Shown in pieces: positions 1-8,940 of a stretch of DNA of 64,000 nt (the first letter of the stretch is position 1; each line of letters begins with the position of its first letter). Both the position numbers and the translations under genes were made by a program. Origin of the DNA: Tranquillimonas rosea. Lineage in GTDB: Bacteria; Pseudomonadota; Alphaproteobacteria; Rhodobacterales; Rhodobacteraceae. Below the pieces are notes generated by a model that was not told where the DNA came from, ran no database searches, and saw nothing but the letters and a program-made list of their open reading frames with translations. The stretch is taken from assembly GCF_900111315.1 (NCBI RefSeq), contig NZ_FOGU01000013.1, positions 1-64,000 of the forward strand, in the 5' to 3' direction.

Positions 1-1
1 C

Positions 2-316
2 GACGCCCTCGCCGCAAAGGCCCGCGACCGCAAGCTCCGCCCCGACGAGATGGGCGGCGCCTCGATGACCATCTCGAACCTCGGCGGCATCGGCGGCTCC
101 GCCTTCACCCCCATCGTCAATCCGCCCGAAGTCGCCATCCTCGGCCTCACACGCACCCAGACCGAAACCGCATGGAACGACGGAACACCCCGCCCCGTCC
201 CCATGCTCCCCCTCGACCTCTCCTACGACCACCGCGTCATCAACGGCGCAGACGCCGCAAAATTCCTCGCAACCCTCAAAACCGCAATCGAAAAACCAGA
301 AACAATCCTCGTCTGA
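2..316 (+). CDS. aceF: Dihydrolipoamide acetyltransferase (E2) of pyruvate dehydrogenase, C-terminal fragment
   Basis: Only the last 104 codons are in the window; the gene enters from the left edge in frame 2. E2 transfers the acetyl group from lipoamide to CoA in the pyruvate dehydrogenase complex in the cytoplasm. The fragment is the end of the catalytic domain: a SNLGGIGG turn, an [14 protein letters not shown] stretch typical of pyruvate-type E2, and the active-site motif [15 protein letters not shown], in which His and Asp are catalytic. It ends normally with TGA. The PEVAILG form favours pyruvate over 2-oxoglutarate E2, but the lipoyl domains that would confirm this are outside. It has no visible functional link to the exo genes that follow. 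Confidence 0.9.
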   Translation, partial: DALAAKARDRKLRPDEMGGASMTISNLGGIGGSAFTPIVNPPEVAILGLTRTQTETAWNDGTPRPVPMLPLDLSYDHRVINGADAAKFLATLKTAIEKPETILV

Positions 317-337
317 AAAGACGGGCGTCGGGAAACG

Positions 338-363
338 AAAAAGGCCGGCCACTTGGGCCGGCC
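338..363 (-). terminator. Rho-independent terminator of the sugar transferase gene
   Basis: A perfect 8-bp GGCCGGCC stem (343-350 with 356-363) encloses a 5-nt loop. On the minus strand it is followed at once by five T residues (338-342), then CGTTT. This is the right polarity for the minus-strand gene that stops at 397, and not for aceF. Confidence 0.75.
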
Positions 364-396
364 GAGGACGGACGGGGAGCGGAAAGCGCGGTCGCG

Positions 397-1131
397 TCAG
401 TAGCTGCCGCGCCTCTGGGCCACCACGCGGAACGTCTGGAAGATGATCCGCATGTCGCCCCAGAGGCTGAGGGTGCGGGTATAGTACTGGTCGAGCTGCA
501 CCCTTTCGCCATAGCCCACGTCGTTGCGGCCGCTGATCTGCCACAGGCCAGTCAGGCCGGGGCGGACGGACATGTAATCCTCGATCGCGCTGCCGTAATA
601 GGGCGCCTCTTCCTCGACGATCGGACGGGGGCCGACCATGCTCATCTCGCCGCGGGCGATGTTGATGAGCTGCGGCAGCTCGTCGAGGCTGGATTTCCGC
701 AGCACCGAGCCGATGGTCGTGATGCGCGGATCCTCCTTCAGCTTCCTGGTGTCGCGCCATTCCCGCGCGGCGGCGGGGTTGTCGTGCAGGTGCCGGTCGA
801 GCGCCGTCTCGGCGTCGAGCACCATGCTCCGGAACTTCAGGCAGCGGAAAGTCTGGCCGTTCTTGCCCAGCCTCGGCTGGGCGAAGAACACGTTGCCCCG
901 GTCCGTCAGGTAGATCAGCCCCGCGATCAGCGCCAGGAGCGGCGCCAACAGCACGAGCGCCACCGCGGCCGCGACCCGGTCGAAGCTCTGCTTGAGGGGG
1001 TATTCGCGATCCGGTTGAGGCTGCCGCCGGGGCGCCATCTGGTCGTAACTCGTGCCCGGCACGAGGAATGCCGGTGTGTAGGAGTTCAGGTGCCTCTCGG
1101 CCAACTCCATCGAATCGTGGTCTTTCGCCAT
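397..1131 (-). CDS. Exopolysaccharide sugar transferase (polyprenyl-phosphate priming enzyme, ExoY type)
   Basis: Bacterial sugar transferase family, 244 aa. Such enzymes move a sugar-1-phosphate (galactose in succinoglycan synthesis) from a UDP-sugar onto undecaprenyl phosphate at the inner membrane, starting the repeat unit. One hydrophobic segment lies at about residues 52-75. The family motifs follow: CLKFRSM (97-103), SSLDELPQL (147-155), MSMVGPRP (163-170) and RPGLTGLWQISGR (190-202). I chose the ATG at 1131 because GGAAGGG sits about 8 nt upstream; an upstream in-frame start at 1239 lacks a clear ribosome site. The short length without an N-terminal multi-helix domain matches ExoY rather than WbaP or WcaJ. 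It is divergent from the polymerase-like gene at 1544. Confidence 0.9.
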   Translation of the reverse strand: MAKDHDSMELAERHLNSYTPAFLVPGTSYDQMAPRRQPQPDREYPLKQSFDRVAAAVALVLLAPLLALIAGLIYLTDRGNVFFAQPRLGKNGQTFRCLKFRSMVLDAETALDRHLHDNPAAAREWRDTRKLKEDPRITTIGSVLRKSSLDELPQLINIARGEMSMVGPRPIVEEEAPYYGSAIEDYMSVRPGLTGLWQISGRNDVGYGERVQLDQYYTRTLSLWGDMRIIFQTFRVVAQRRGSY

Positions 1132-1543
1132 CGTCAAAGCCCTTCCGCCATTGCCGCGGGTCGATACCCAGGTGCGGCCGGCACGTGTCTTCTGCACGTT
1201 GTGTCGTACTGTGTTACGTTCCGTGGCGCGCGCCGGCATCTGCCTGCGGCTCGTTACGCAGTCACTCAGCTTCTACCGTTACTCAACCGATTACTGCACT
1301 GCAGCAACACCGCTAACGCGGCGCCAACCTTACGGGCCAAAACAAGTTCCAAAGGCGGAGGTATTCAAGTGACATTCGTGTAAGTTGAGCGAAATCATGC
1401 TAAGATCGCGGCCAGACGGTGCACTATTTGGGCAGAGTATGAAACATACGCGTCTCGCGCCGTGAGATCCGGCAGACCGGACTCGCACCCGCCCCGCTCC
1501 GTCTGCGACACGTCTCTGGCAGACCCAACCGAGGCAGTCGACC
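1132..1543. other. Divergent intergenic region of the exo cluster, no gene
   Basis: This 412-bp space between two divergent exopolysaccharide genes must hold both promoters. It is richer in A+T than its surroundings, notably 1365-1410. The hexamer CGTTAC or GTTACG recurs at 1213, 1252 and 1277, which could be a regulator half-site. No convincing -35/-10 pair was found, and short open frames here lack ribosome sites. Confidence 0.5.
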
Positions 1544-2830
1544 ATGAACGTGCCCAAGCGGCATCTCCTTGATCCCGAGGCCAACGCGGCGTTCGTGATT
1601 CCCGCGATCGCGCTGTCGTTCTTCGTCTTCGCCTATTCCCAGCTTTTCGGCCAGGTGTCGATCCTCGCGTTTTACGGGTGCTGGCTGCCGGCCTTCATCG
1701 CCGCGCCGGGCATGCTGATCTGGGGCGCGCAACGCGTGCTGCCGCTGCTTGTCCTGCCCGCCGTCGCAACGCTTTCGGTGCTGTGGTCGGACGTGACCTC
1801 GGGCACGCTGCGCGGCGGCATCCAGTACGGCACCACCGTGTTCTGCGGCCTCGTGGCCGCGCGCCTGACCTCGATCCCGAACCTGGCGGCGGGCGGCGTG
1901 ATCGGCGGGTTGCTGGTGCTGATCTACTCGGCGCTGAACGGCAGCTACGCCTATGACGTCGTCGATGGCACCTATGCGTTCAACGGCGCCTTCGCATCGA
2001 AGAACCAGCTTGGCTACTTCGCGAGCCTGACGCTGCTTTTCTCCTTTGCCGTGTGTTTCCTCTACCAGGCCTCGGCGCTGTGGCGGGCCGTCGCGGTCGC
2101 GGCCGCGGCCCTGGCGCTGGTGCTGCTGCAGCTCTCGGATTCGGCGACGTCGATGCTGTCGGTGATGTTCTCGTTCGGGGTGATCCTGGCCGGGCGAGTG
2201 CTGATCGGCCTGCCGCCGCGCCTGAGAAATGCGGCGATTTTCGTCCTTATTTGTGGCGGCCTGGCCCTGGCGGCGGCCGCGCTGAACCTCGGCGCGTTCG
2301 ACGCCGTGCTGGGCGCATTCGGCAAGGACACGACGCTGACCGGGCGCACCTACCTCTGGCAGCGCGGCATCGAGATCGGCGGCGAACAGCCCTATCTGGG
2401 CCTCGGCTACTACGCCTTCTGGACGCCGGGACGCACCGCCGCCGAAGAATTGTGGGAGACGTTCTACATCACCGGCAAGACCGGCTTCCATTTCCACAAC
2501 ACGCTGATCGAGGGCTATGTGGGCCTCGGGCTTCTGGGCGTCGTCCTGCTCGGCGCGCTCACGCTGGCGCTCGTCATCATGGCGGTGCTGACCGTCCGTC
2601 GGACCACCGCCCCCGGCACATCTCTGCTCTGCGCCGCCCTGGCACTCCTGTTCGTGCTGCGCTCGGCGGTCGAGATCGACTTTTTCACCCCCTACACGGC
2701 CGGGTCGTTTCTCGTGCCGTTCCTCCTGCTGAACATGGCCGATCGCTATGCGATGGACCGCTCTGCCGGAGAGGAATGGCCCGTCATTCGGTTGAGACGC
2801 CCCGCCCTTCTCACTGCGCAAGGAGAATGA
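1544..2830 (+). CDS. O-antigen ligase / exopolysaccharide polymerase-like membrane protein (ExoQ type)
   Basis: A 428-aa integral membrane protein with about ten to eleven hydrophobic segments. It matches the Wzy/O-antigen ligase superfamily, whose members polymerise or transfer lipid-linked oligosaccharide at the periplasmic face of the inner membrane. The motif GAFASKNQLGYF near residues 148-159 resembles the conserved (K/H)N motif of ExoQ and RfaL-type proteins. A long periplasmic loop (about 265-320) containing LTGRTYLWQRG and HNTLIEGYVGLG is also typical of ligases and polymerases. Its place beside a priming transferase, a Wzz-like and an ExoF-like gene argues for polymerase of the repeat unit rather than LPS ligase. 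The 73-bp gap to the next gene holds a GC-rich hairpin (2853-2871), which may lower downstream transcription. Confidence 0.85.
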   Translation: MNVPKRHLLDPEANAAFVIPAIALSFFVFAYSQLFGQVSILAFYGCWLPAFIAAPGMLIWGAQRVLPLLVLPAVATLSVLWSDVTSGTLRGGIQYGTTVFCGLVAARLTSIPNLAAGGVIGGLLVLIYSALNGSYAYDVVDGTYAFNGAFASKNQLGYFASLTLLFSFAVCFLYQASALWRAVAVAAAALALVLLQLSDSATSMLSVMFSFGVILAGRVLIGLPPRLRNAAIFVLICGGLALAAAALNLGAFDAVLGAFGKDTTLTGRTYLWQRGIEIGGEQPYLGLGYYAFWTPGRTAAEELWETFYITGKTGFHFHNTLIEGYVGLGLLGVVLLGALTLALVIMAVLTVRRTTAPGTSLLCAALALLFVLRSAVEIDFFTPYTAGSFLVPFLLLNMADRYAMDRSAGEEWPVIRLRRPALLTAQGE

Positions 2831-2903
2831 GCGTGAGAGCCACTGACTATCCGCGCGGCGCCGCCGCCGCGCCCGGAACGCCATTTGCGAACGGGGGCCT
2901 GCA

Positions 2904-5102
2904 ATGACCGGCCCCGTGAAAGAGCGATCGATGGGTTGGCTCCCGTCGGGCGGACAACCCTCGGGGGACGGGCCGCAGCAATCGTTCGACATCAGGGCCG
3001 CGGCGCGGGCCATCCGCCGGCAGATCCCGTTGATCGCCCTCTGCGCGTTTGCCGGCCTGTGTATCGCGATCATGCTCATCCTCGGCTCGATCCCGCAGTT
3101 CCGCGCGGTCGAGACCGTGCTGCTGGACGAAGAGCGCAACGAGCTTCTGGAAGAGGTCTCGCCGATCCCGAACGCCGTCTACACCAATTCGGCGGTGCAG
3201 AGCGAAGTCGAGATCATCAAGTCGAAGACCCTGGCGCTGAAGGTGGTGGACAGCCTGTCGCTGCACGAGGACGAGGCGTTCATGAACCCGCCCGCCAGCC
3301 TCGGCGACAAGATTTCGGGCCTCGTCTCCAGCGTGACCGATCCGATCGCCGACATGCTCGAACCCGCGCCGCAGCCCACGGCGGGCAGCGACGGGTCCGC
3401 ATCGGGCGGCGAGACGGCCGAGGAGCCCACGGATCCGACGACGGAGGCGCGCGAGAGGGCCGCCTCGATCCTCCGGAGCGGGCTGAGCGTCGACCGGGTC
3501 GGACGCAGCTTCGTCATCAACATCGGCTTCGAGGGCTACGACCCGATCCGCGTTCGCGATATCGCCCGCGCCTACGGCACGTCCTACCGCACCTTCCAGC
3601 TGGAGGCGACGCGCGAGGTGGCCGCCAATGCGGGCGAGTGGATCCAGCAGCGCCTGGACGAGCTTGAGCAGCGCAGCCTGGACGCGGCGGCCGAAGTGCA
3701 GAGGTTCCGATCCGAGAACGATCTGGTCCAGGTGCGCGGCGATCTTCTGACCGAGCAGCAGCAATCCGAGATGGCGAGCGAGCTGATCCAGGCCTCCGCC
3801 CAGACTGCACAGGTGCGCGCCCGGCTGGAAAGCCTCCAGTCGCTGCTCGACGCGCCGGCGGGTGAGGCCCTGGGCGTGGCCGCGCTTCAGGGCAGTCAGG
3901 CCGGCGGACAGGAGATCCTGAGCGAACTGCGCCGCGAATACTTCAACTCGCGCCGCCGCTACCTGTCGATCACGGAAGAGTTCGGAGAGGACCACCCCCA
4001 AGCGCAGCAGCTGCAGGACTCGATCACCAGCCTCGAGACCGCGATCCGCGAAGAGGTGCGCCGGGCCGTCCGGTCCGTCGAGGCCGAGTTCGACATCGCT
4101 CGCAGCCGCGAGGAATCGCTTCGCAACGATCTCGACGCCATCACCAAGGGCTCGGGACAGGACGTTGCCGTCCTGGGGCGCCTGAACCAGCTCGAAACCG
4201 TGGCCGAGACGTATCAAACCGTCTATCGCGACTATCTCGAACGCTACGAGCTGACGACCCAGCAGGAGGCGTTCCCGATCGCGTCGGTGCAGATCATCTC
4301 CGAGGCCGAAAAGCCCACGGGCGCATCCAGCCCGCAGAAGAAGATGATGCTCGCGACGTGGCTGTTCCTCGGCATCCTCGTCGGCGCCTCGATCGGTGGC
4401 GTGCGCGAGTTGCGGCCGCGCCGCTTCCGCACGCGGCACGACGTGGAATCCTGGCTGGGCCTCACCTGTGCCGGGCTGAGGCCGAAGGGACGCCACGCCA
4501 AGAAGGACTCGGGCAAGGGGCTGGTGGCCCACCAGACGATGATGCGTGTCGTCCAGGCGATCGACCGGCGGCGGCGCAGCGGTCACCCGGTGGTGGTCGG
4601 ACTGGCGCCGGTGACGGCCGATCCGGACTTTGCCGACACGGTGGCCACGCTCGTGTCGTCCATCGGCGCCGTGCGCGAGGCGCGGTTTCTCGTCGCGGAC
4701 GCCGGAGGGCTCGACAAGGCCGCGCACAAGGCGCTGAAGAACCAGAGAAGCCTCGAGATCGCCGACCGCTCACAGCTGGCGGCCATGTTGCCTGACCCCG
4801 CCGCGGACCCCGCCGCGGCGGACAGGGCGGCCGAGTTTCCGGCGGGCTTCGACTATGTCCTCGTGCTGATGCCGCCGCTTACCCGGCTTGCCGGGGTCGA
4901 CACGGTGTCGCGCCATCTCGACGCCACCGTGCTGACGATCCCATGGGGCAAGGTCGGAACCGAACTCGCCGAAGGCGCGCTGGCCGATCATCAGGACTTC
5001 CGCTCGCGGCTTGTCACCGCGATCCTCGATGGCGCCGACCTCAAGGCGGCCCGTCTCTACATGCCGTCGGGCAACTACGAAGAGCAGGTGATCAATGCGT
5101 GA
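2904..5102 (+). CDS. Wzz/ExoP-like chain-length and export protein with a degenerate kinase domain
   Basis: A 732-aa inner-membrane polysaccharide co-polymerase of the ExoP/GumC/Wzc group, which governs chain length and links polymerisation to the outer-membrane channel. TM1 lies at about 41-62, a long periplasmic coiled-coil region at about 240-450, and TM2 at about 480-498 after a Pro-rich PTGASSPQKK stretch. The cytoplasmic tail (about 559-732) has the outline of a BY-kinase. At the Walker A position, however, it reads VVVGLAPVTADPDFAD, with no GxxGxGK(T/S), and the Walker A' and B positions read FLVADAGG and FDYVLVLMPPL. It also lacks a C-terminal tyrosine cluster. It is therefore probably catalytically dead. 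It overlaps the export gene by 8 bp, so the two are likely coupled. Confidence 0.88.
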   Translation: MTGPVKERSMGWLPSGGQPSGDGPQQSFDIRAAARAIRRQIPLIALCAFAGLCIAIMLILGSIPQFRAVETVLLDEERNELLEEVSPIPNAVYTNSAVQSEVEIIKSKTLALKVVDSLSLHEDEAFMNPPASLGDKISGLVSSVTDPIADMLEPAPQPTAGSDGSASGGETAEEPTDPTTEARERAASILRSGLSVDRVGRSFVINIGFEGYDPIRVRDIARAYGTSYRTFQLEATREVAANAGEWIQQRLDELEQRSLDAAAEVQRFRSENDLVQVRGDLLTEQQQSEMASELIQASAQTAQVRARLESLQSLLDAPAGEALGVAALQGSQAGGQEILSELRREYFNSRRRYLSITEEFGEDHPQAQQLQDSITSLETAIREEVRRAVRSVEAEFDIARSREESLRNDLDAITKGSGQDVAVLGRLNQLETVAETYQTVYRDYLERYELTTQQEAFPIASVQIISEAEKPTGASSPQKKMMLATWLFLGILVGASIGGVRELRPRRFRTRHDVESWLGLTCAGLRPKGRHAKKDSGKGLVAHQTMMRVVQAIDRRRRSGHPVVVGLAPVTADPDFADTVATLVSSIGAVREARFLVADAGGLDKAAHKALKNQRSLEIADRSQLAAMLPDPAADPAAADRAAEFPAGFDYVLVLMPPLTRLAGVDTVSRHLDATVLTIPWGKVGTELAEGALADHQDFRSRLVTAILDGADLKAARLYMPSGNYEEQVINA

Positions 5103-6474
5103 CCTCCGCGACGTCCTCCGTTCCGCGCTGGCCGCGGTCCTGCTGGTCGTGACGACCGGCGCCGTCACGGCGCAGGGCGATGCCGAACACAGGCTGCAAC
5201 CGCTCGAGACCGTGACGGTCAATGTCGGCAAGTGGGATTCGGTCGAAGAGCAGTATACCGGCTGGCCGGACCTCGGCGGCGAGTACCGCATCGGGTCGGG
5301 GGGCCGGCTCGCGCTGCCGATGACCGGAGAGATCGAGGCGGCCGGGATGACGACGACCGAGCTGTCGAACGAGATCGCGGGCCGCCTTGCCTCGCGCATG
5401 GGGCTCAGCGGCCAGGTCGAAGCCTCGGTCTCGATCCTCGAGTTCCGCCCGGTCTACGTGGTCGGCGGCGTGCAGCAGCCGGGCGCCTATCCGTATACGC
5501 CCGGCCTCAGCGCACTGCAGGCGATCGGTCTGGCGGGCGGGATGCGTAGCTCGGGCACGACCTTCCTGCGCTCCGAGCGCAGCGCTCTGAGCACGATGGG
5601 CGAATATCGCGTGCTCGAACTTAGCCTGCTGCGCCAGCTGGCGACGGTCGCGCGGTTGCAGGCCGAACTGAATGACGCCGAGCAGATCGACACGCCCGAA
5701 GAGGTGGCGAACGCACCGATGGGCGATGAGCTGATGCGGCGCGAGCGCGAGATCATGGAGGCACGCGAGGCCTCGCTGGAGTCGAGCCTCAGCCAGCTCG
5801 ACGAGATCGAGAACCTGCTCGAAGAGCGGATCACGCGGTTGGAAGAGCAACTCAAGCTGCGGGCCCGGCAACTGGAACTCGCGCAGGAGGAGCTTGAGAG
5901 CGCCTCCCAACTCGTCGAGCGCGGCCTGTCGGTGGAAAGCCGGCGCAACTCGCTCGAGCGTCTGGTCGCGGACCAGGAGGTGCGACGTCTCGAGCTCGAG
6001 ACCGCCAAGCTGAACGCCGAACAGAGCCTGAGCGAAGTCGGACGCGACCGCGCGGACCTCATCAACGAGCGGCGGCGCGAGCTGGTGGAATCCATTCGGA
6101 ACACGCGCAGCGACGTCGAGGAAACCCGCGTCAAGATGCAGACCCAGGCGTCGCTCTACGCCGAGTCGCTGCAATACGGCGACGGGTTCGTGCAGATGGA
6201 CGGGACCGCCGCCCCGGTGCTGACGGTGACGCGCGAGACCGCCGAAGGATCGGAGCAGATCGACGTCGACCGCACCAGTACGCTCCACCCCGGCGACGTG
6301 CTGGAAGTGACCCTTCCCGGCCCGAGCGGCGTCTCGATGCCCGCGGCGACCCTGCCGTCGGACGTCACCGCGCCCGACAGCGGCTCCTCGTCCCTGCCGG
6401 CGAACCCGGGCCGCATCGGGCCGCTCGAAAGCGGGCTGTCGATGCGGGGCCCAGACAGCGCCGCGACGCAGTAG
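5095..6474 (+). CDS. Polysaccharide export protein, ExoF/Wza family
   Basis: A 459-aa secreted protein with an N-terminal signal peptide (residues 1 to about 26, ending AVTAQG). An N-terminal polysaccharide-export domain (about 35-115, EYRIGSGGRLALPMTG) is followed by a SLBB-like segment (VYVVGGVQQPGAYPYTPGLSALQAIGLAGG, given here as 2 parts: VYVVGGVQQPGAYPY and TPGLSALQAIGLAGG). Most of the rest (about 190-360) is a long Glu/Arg/Leu-rich coiled coil, as in ExoF proteins. It lacks an obvious lipobox Cys, so it looks more like ExoF than classic lipoprotein Wza. It would work with the preceding Wzz-like protein to carry polymer across the periplasm and outer membrane. The start codon lies inside the upstream gene, so the two are probably translationally coupled. 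Confidence 0.87.
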   Translation: MRDLRDVLRSALAAVLLVVTTGAVTAQGDAEHRLQPLETVTVNVGKWDSVEEQYTGWPDLGGEYRIGSGGRLALPMTGEIEAAGMTTTELSNEIAGRLASRMGLSGQVEASVSILEFRPVYVVGGVQQPGAYPYTPGLSALQAIGLAGGMRSSGTTFLRSERSALSTMGEYRVLELSLLRQLATVARLQAELNDAEQIDTPEEVANAPMGDELMRREREIMEAREASLESSLSQLDEIENLLEERITRLEEQLKLRARQLELAQEELESASQLVERGLSVESRRNSLERLVADQEVRRLELETAKLNAEQSLSEVGRDRADLINERRRELVESIRNTRSDVEETRVKMQTQASLYAESLQYGDGFVQMDGTAAPVLTVTRETAEGSEQIDVDRTSTLHPGDVLEVTLPGPSGVSMPAATLPSDVTAPDSGSSSLPANPGRIGPLESGLSMRGPDSAATQ

Positions 6475-6483
6475 CGCGGCGGC

Positions 6484-7260
6484 TCAGTCCGCCGGCAGCG
6501 AGACCCCGGTCAGCCACCCGGTCAGCGCACGCCCCGGATCCGCCCAGGTTCCGGCCCAATCGGACATCGACGGGGGCACGGCCCAGAGATCGACGAAGGC
6601 GCGCAGCGGTCCCGGGCTCCAGGTGTTTCCGGGCATGTCCTCGGGGCCATAGCGCCCCACGACCTCGCCATCGACGCGGAACTCGGCCGCGTCCTCTTCG
6701 ACGGTGATCGCATAGTCGTGCAGCCCCTCGGCCGCGTCGAATCCGAGATCGACGGTCACCGGACCGCCATTCGCCTGGTCGAGAGAGACGTGTTCGCCCG
6801 CCTCGGTCTCGAAATGGATGTTGATCTGGATCTCGGTGGTGTCCCCGCCAACGAATTCGATGTCGTATTCCCGCCAGGGCTGGTTCTCGTGGTCGGCCTG
6901 GTACAGAAACATGCCGAACACCGCGCCCTCGACCATCTCGGGGGCCTGCGCCCGCCAGCTCCAGGTGCCGGTGCGGGCCGTGGTACGGGACTGGATCTCG
7001 CCGCCGCGGAAGGGTCTTTCGGCCTCGGGGCCGGCGGCATCGAGAACGAAGGTTATGCCGTCGTTCTCGCGGCGGACGTTCTCGGCGCTCCAGGTCAGGA
7101 TGTTCGACTGCCCCGCGTCCCATTCCGAGACCAGCCAGTCGCGCTCGCCGATGCCGCCCTGACCCTGCCGGGCCAGCGAGGGCAGCTCGGCCTCCTGCGC
7201 GGGGGCCATCGTCGCCGTCAGGACCATCGCCAGGGCAGTGGCGGAGTGAAACGTCTTCAT
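6484..7260 (-). CDS. Secreted glycoside hydrolase family 16 (ExoK-like endo-glycanase)
   Basis: A 258-aa protein with a signal peptide (cleavage near MAPAQ-EAE, about residue 21). The GH16 active site appears as REYDIEF, with E131 as likely nucleophile, D133 as helper and E135 as acid/base, so the enzyme looks intact. Another family feature is RGGEIQSR at 86-93. GH16 enzymes cleave beta-1,3/1,4-glucans and related chains; in succinoglycan producers ExoK trims the polymer to shorter forms. It lies downstream of a glycosyltransferase on the same strand (64-bp gap) and convergently against the export gene, so it probably processes this cluster's own polysaccharide. The exact linkage it cuts cannot be read from the sequence. 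Confidence 0.87.
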   Translation of the reverse strand: MKTFHSATALAMVLTATMAPAQEAELPSLARQGQGGIGERDWLVSEWDAGQSNILTWSAENVRRENDGITFVLDAAGPEAERPFRGGEIQSRTTARTGTWSWRAQAPEMVEGAVFGMFLYQADHENQPWREYDIEFVGGDTTEIQINIHFETEAGEHVSLDQANGGPVTVDLGFDAAEGLHDYAITVEEDAAEFRVDGEVVGRYGPEDMPGNTWSPGPLRAFVDLWAVPPSMSDWAGTWADPGRALTGWLTGVSLPAD

Positions 7261-7324
7261 GTTGACCTCTCGACCGACGGCGCCTGGCCGCCTTCTGTTC
7301 GTGTTCCCGGTGACGGGTCGCGCC

Positions 7325-8341
7325 CTATTCCACCGGCGTGTCCTTTGCAGGCGGGGCCGTTTCGGACGTGCGGCGTCCGATCCGTTTGCCCACGGCCTCC
7401 TTCAGTTGCAACGCGACGCGACCCGTGGCGCGCGGACGGCGCAAGACTTCGCGTCCGGCCTGCCCCAGACGCGCGGATTTCAGCGCCTGCATCACAAGTT
7501 CCGCCGCGTGCATGTCGGCAAGCGCCTGCCGCCGCTGCGCCAGCAGACCCGCAACCTCTTCGCGGTCGGCAAAGAGCGGCGCGACCCGGTCCTCGGCCTC
7601 CAGCAGGGCCGCCAGGTGGTCGGGTTCGGACCGGTGCGAGATCGAGCCGGCGCGACGGGTATAGAGATAGTCCGCCGAAGGCGCGAACCAGACCCGCGCG
7701 CCATGGGCATAGGCGGAGAGGATCAGGTGATAGTCCTCGCCATTGCGCAGCCGCGGGTCATAGCGCAGTCCGTGCGCCTCGACGAACGAGCGGCGCAGGA
7801 GTGGCTTGAGATAGCCGTAGGACCGCCCCCCGGAGGCGGCCAGGTTGCCCGCGACGAAATCCACCGCACGCCACTCGGTCGGGATCTGCGGCTGCGCCAG
7901 GAACGCGCTCTCGCCCACGTGGCCGTCGGCGTCGCGCTCGGCCAGGTTGCCCAGCACGATGTCGGCGCCTTCGGCCTCGGCCAGGTCGATCATGTGGCGC
8001 AGGCGGTGCCGCGTCATCGCGTCGTCGGCGTCGAGCACGGCGATCCAGTCACCCCTCGCCATGTCGAACGCCGCGTTGCGCGCCGCGCCCGGCCCGCCAT
8101 TTTTTGGCTGCCGGAAGGCCCGGATGCGGGCATCCCCGGCGGCGAGGCCCTGAATGTGCGCGAAGGTGTCATCGGGCGAGGCGTCGTCGACCATCAGCAG
8201 CTCGACCGACACGCCGACCTGACCCAGCGCCGAGGCCACGGCCGCATCGAGATGGCCGGCAGACTTCCAGGTGGGAACCACCACGCTCACGTCCGGAGGG
8301 GGCGCCGGCGCCTCTGATGTCACTGCGAATCTCCCGGCCAT
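7325..8341 (-). CDS. Glycosyltransferase family 2 (ExoO/ExoU/ExoW-like)
   Basis: A 338-aa inverting GT-A glycosyltransferase, probably adding one sugar to the lipid-linked repeat unit at the cytoplasmic face of the membrane. The N-terminal fold is clear: SVVVPTWKSAGHLDAAVASA (19-38), VDDASPDD for nucleotide binding, NGGPGAARNAA, and the metal-binding LDADD near residue 103. The start is uncertain: the ATG at 8341 is used here, but a GTG at 8323 has the better ribosome site (GGGAG, 7-nt spacing) and would remove six residues. It is a paralogue of the gene at 8941. The sugar donor and acceptor cannot be deduced. Confidence 0.87.
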   Translation of the reverse strand: MAGRFAVTSEAPAPPPDVSVVVPTWKSAGHLDAAVASALGQVGVSVELLMVDDASPDDTFAHIQGLAAGDARIRAFRQPKNGGPGAARNAAFDMARGDWIAVLDADDAMTRHRLRHMIDLAEAEGADIVLGNLAERDADGHVGESAFLAQPQIPTEWRAVDFVAGNLAASGGRSYGYLKPLLRRSFVEAHGLRYDPRLRNGEDYHLILSAYAHGARVWFAPSADYLYTRRAGSISHRSEPDHLAALLEAEDRVAPLFADREEVAGLLAQRRQALADMHAAELVMQALKSARLGQAGREVLRRPRATGRVALQLKEAVGKRIGRRTSETAPPAKDTPVE

Positions 8342-8571
8342 GTGTGGGCTCTCAGTCCCTCAACATTCCTGACGAACCTACGCATAGGTTGTTTCCTGAA
8401 TCGAAACTTCAACGCTGGGTATAATACTTTGTCTCAAAAAACGGACTGTTACGAGATTGTCATGCTCAATCCTTGCGCGGCGTCATCACGTCAAACATAG
8501 TCTTGCTGCTAGGTAACATTCCGCTCATGCGGACTACTCGAGTTCGGCGTATTTCGCCATCGAGGGGGGAA

Positions 8572-8838
8572 ATGTCTAAGAATTTGCTTAAGTCTATACT
8601 GCTCGGCTACGGTCCCGCGCTCGTTCTCGCGGCGGTCGCCGTGGTCGCATTGCACTGGCCCGTGTGGCTGGCCGTACTGGGCTGGTGGATTATCGGTGCC
8701 GCTCTGACGCTCGGGGTGGCGTGGTATCGCGTGGCCGCCGAAAAACAAAGCCGCGAGCGGCACGCCAACACATCCGAGCGCAAGGGAAGCAGCTTTCCGA
8801 CCGCCGGCATCTGCGCCGAGACGTCCGAGACCGGCTGA
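8572..8838 (+). CDS. Small hypothetical membrane protein
   Basis: An 88-aa protein not matched to any family I know. Two hydrophobic segments (about 7-28 and 31-50, the latter WLAVLGWWIIGAALTLGVAW) are followed by a hydrophilic tail rich in Arg, Ser and Glu. The start at 8572 is set by a strong GAGGGGGGA ribosome site directly upstream; earlier in-frame starts have none. The upstream region (8342-8571) is A+T-rich for this genome and carries a TATAAT hexamer at 8420-8425, a possible -10 element without a good -35. Position inside the exo cluster suggests, but does not prove, a link with polysaccharide synthesis. Confidence 0.6.
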   Translation: MSKNLLKSILLGYGPALVLAAVAVVALHWPVWLAVLGWWIIGAALTLGVAWYRVAAEKQSRERHANTSERKGSSFPTAGICAETSETG

Positions 8839-8940
8839 GGGCGCGATCACTCGCCGGTTGTCCTGAACCACCGGCAATCGCGTTGTGATCCACCGCGCGC
8901 TCGCGCATCCTCTGCGCAAGTCCACGGTGAGGTCCCCGAC

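Noticed and set aside
2853-2871. GC-rich hairpin between the ExoQ-like and ExoP-like genes as a terminator
   Set aside because: The stem is only 7 bp and has no T-run; it is mentioned with the gene but not called as a separate terminator.
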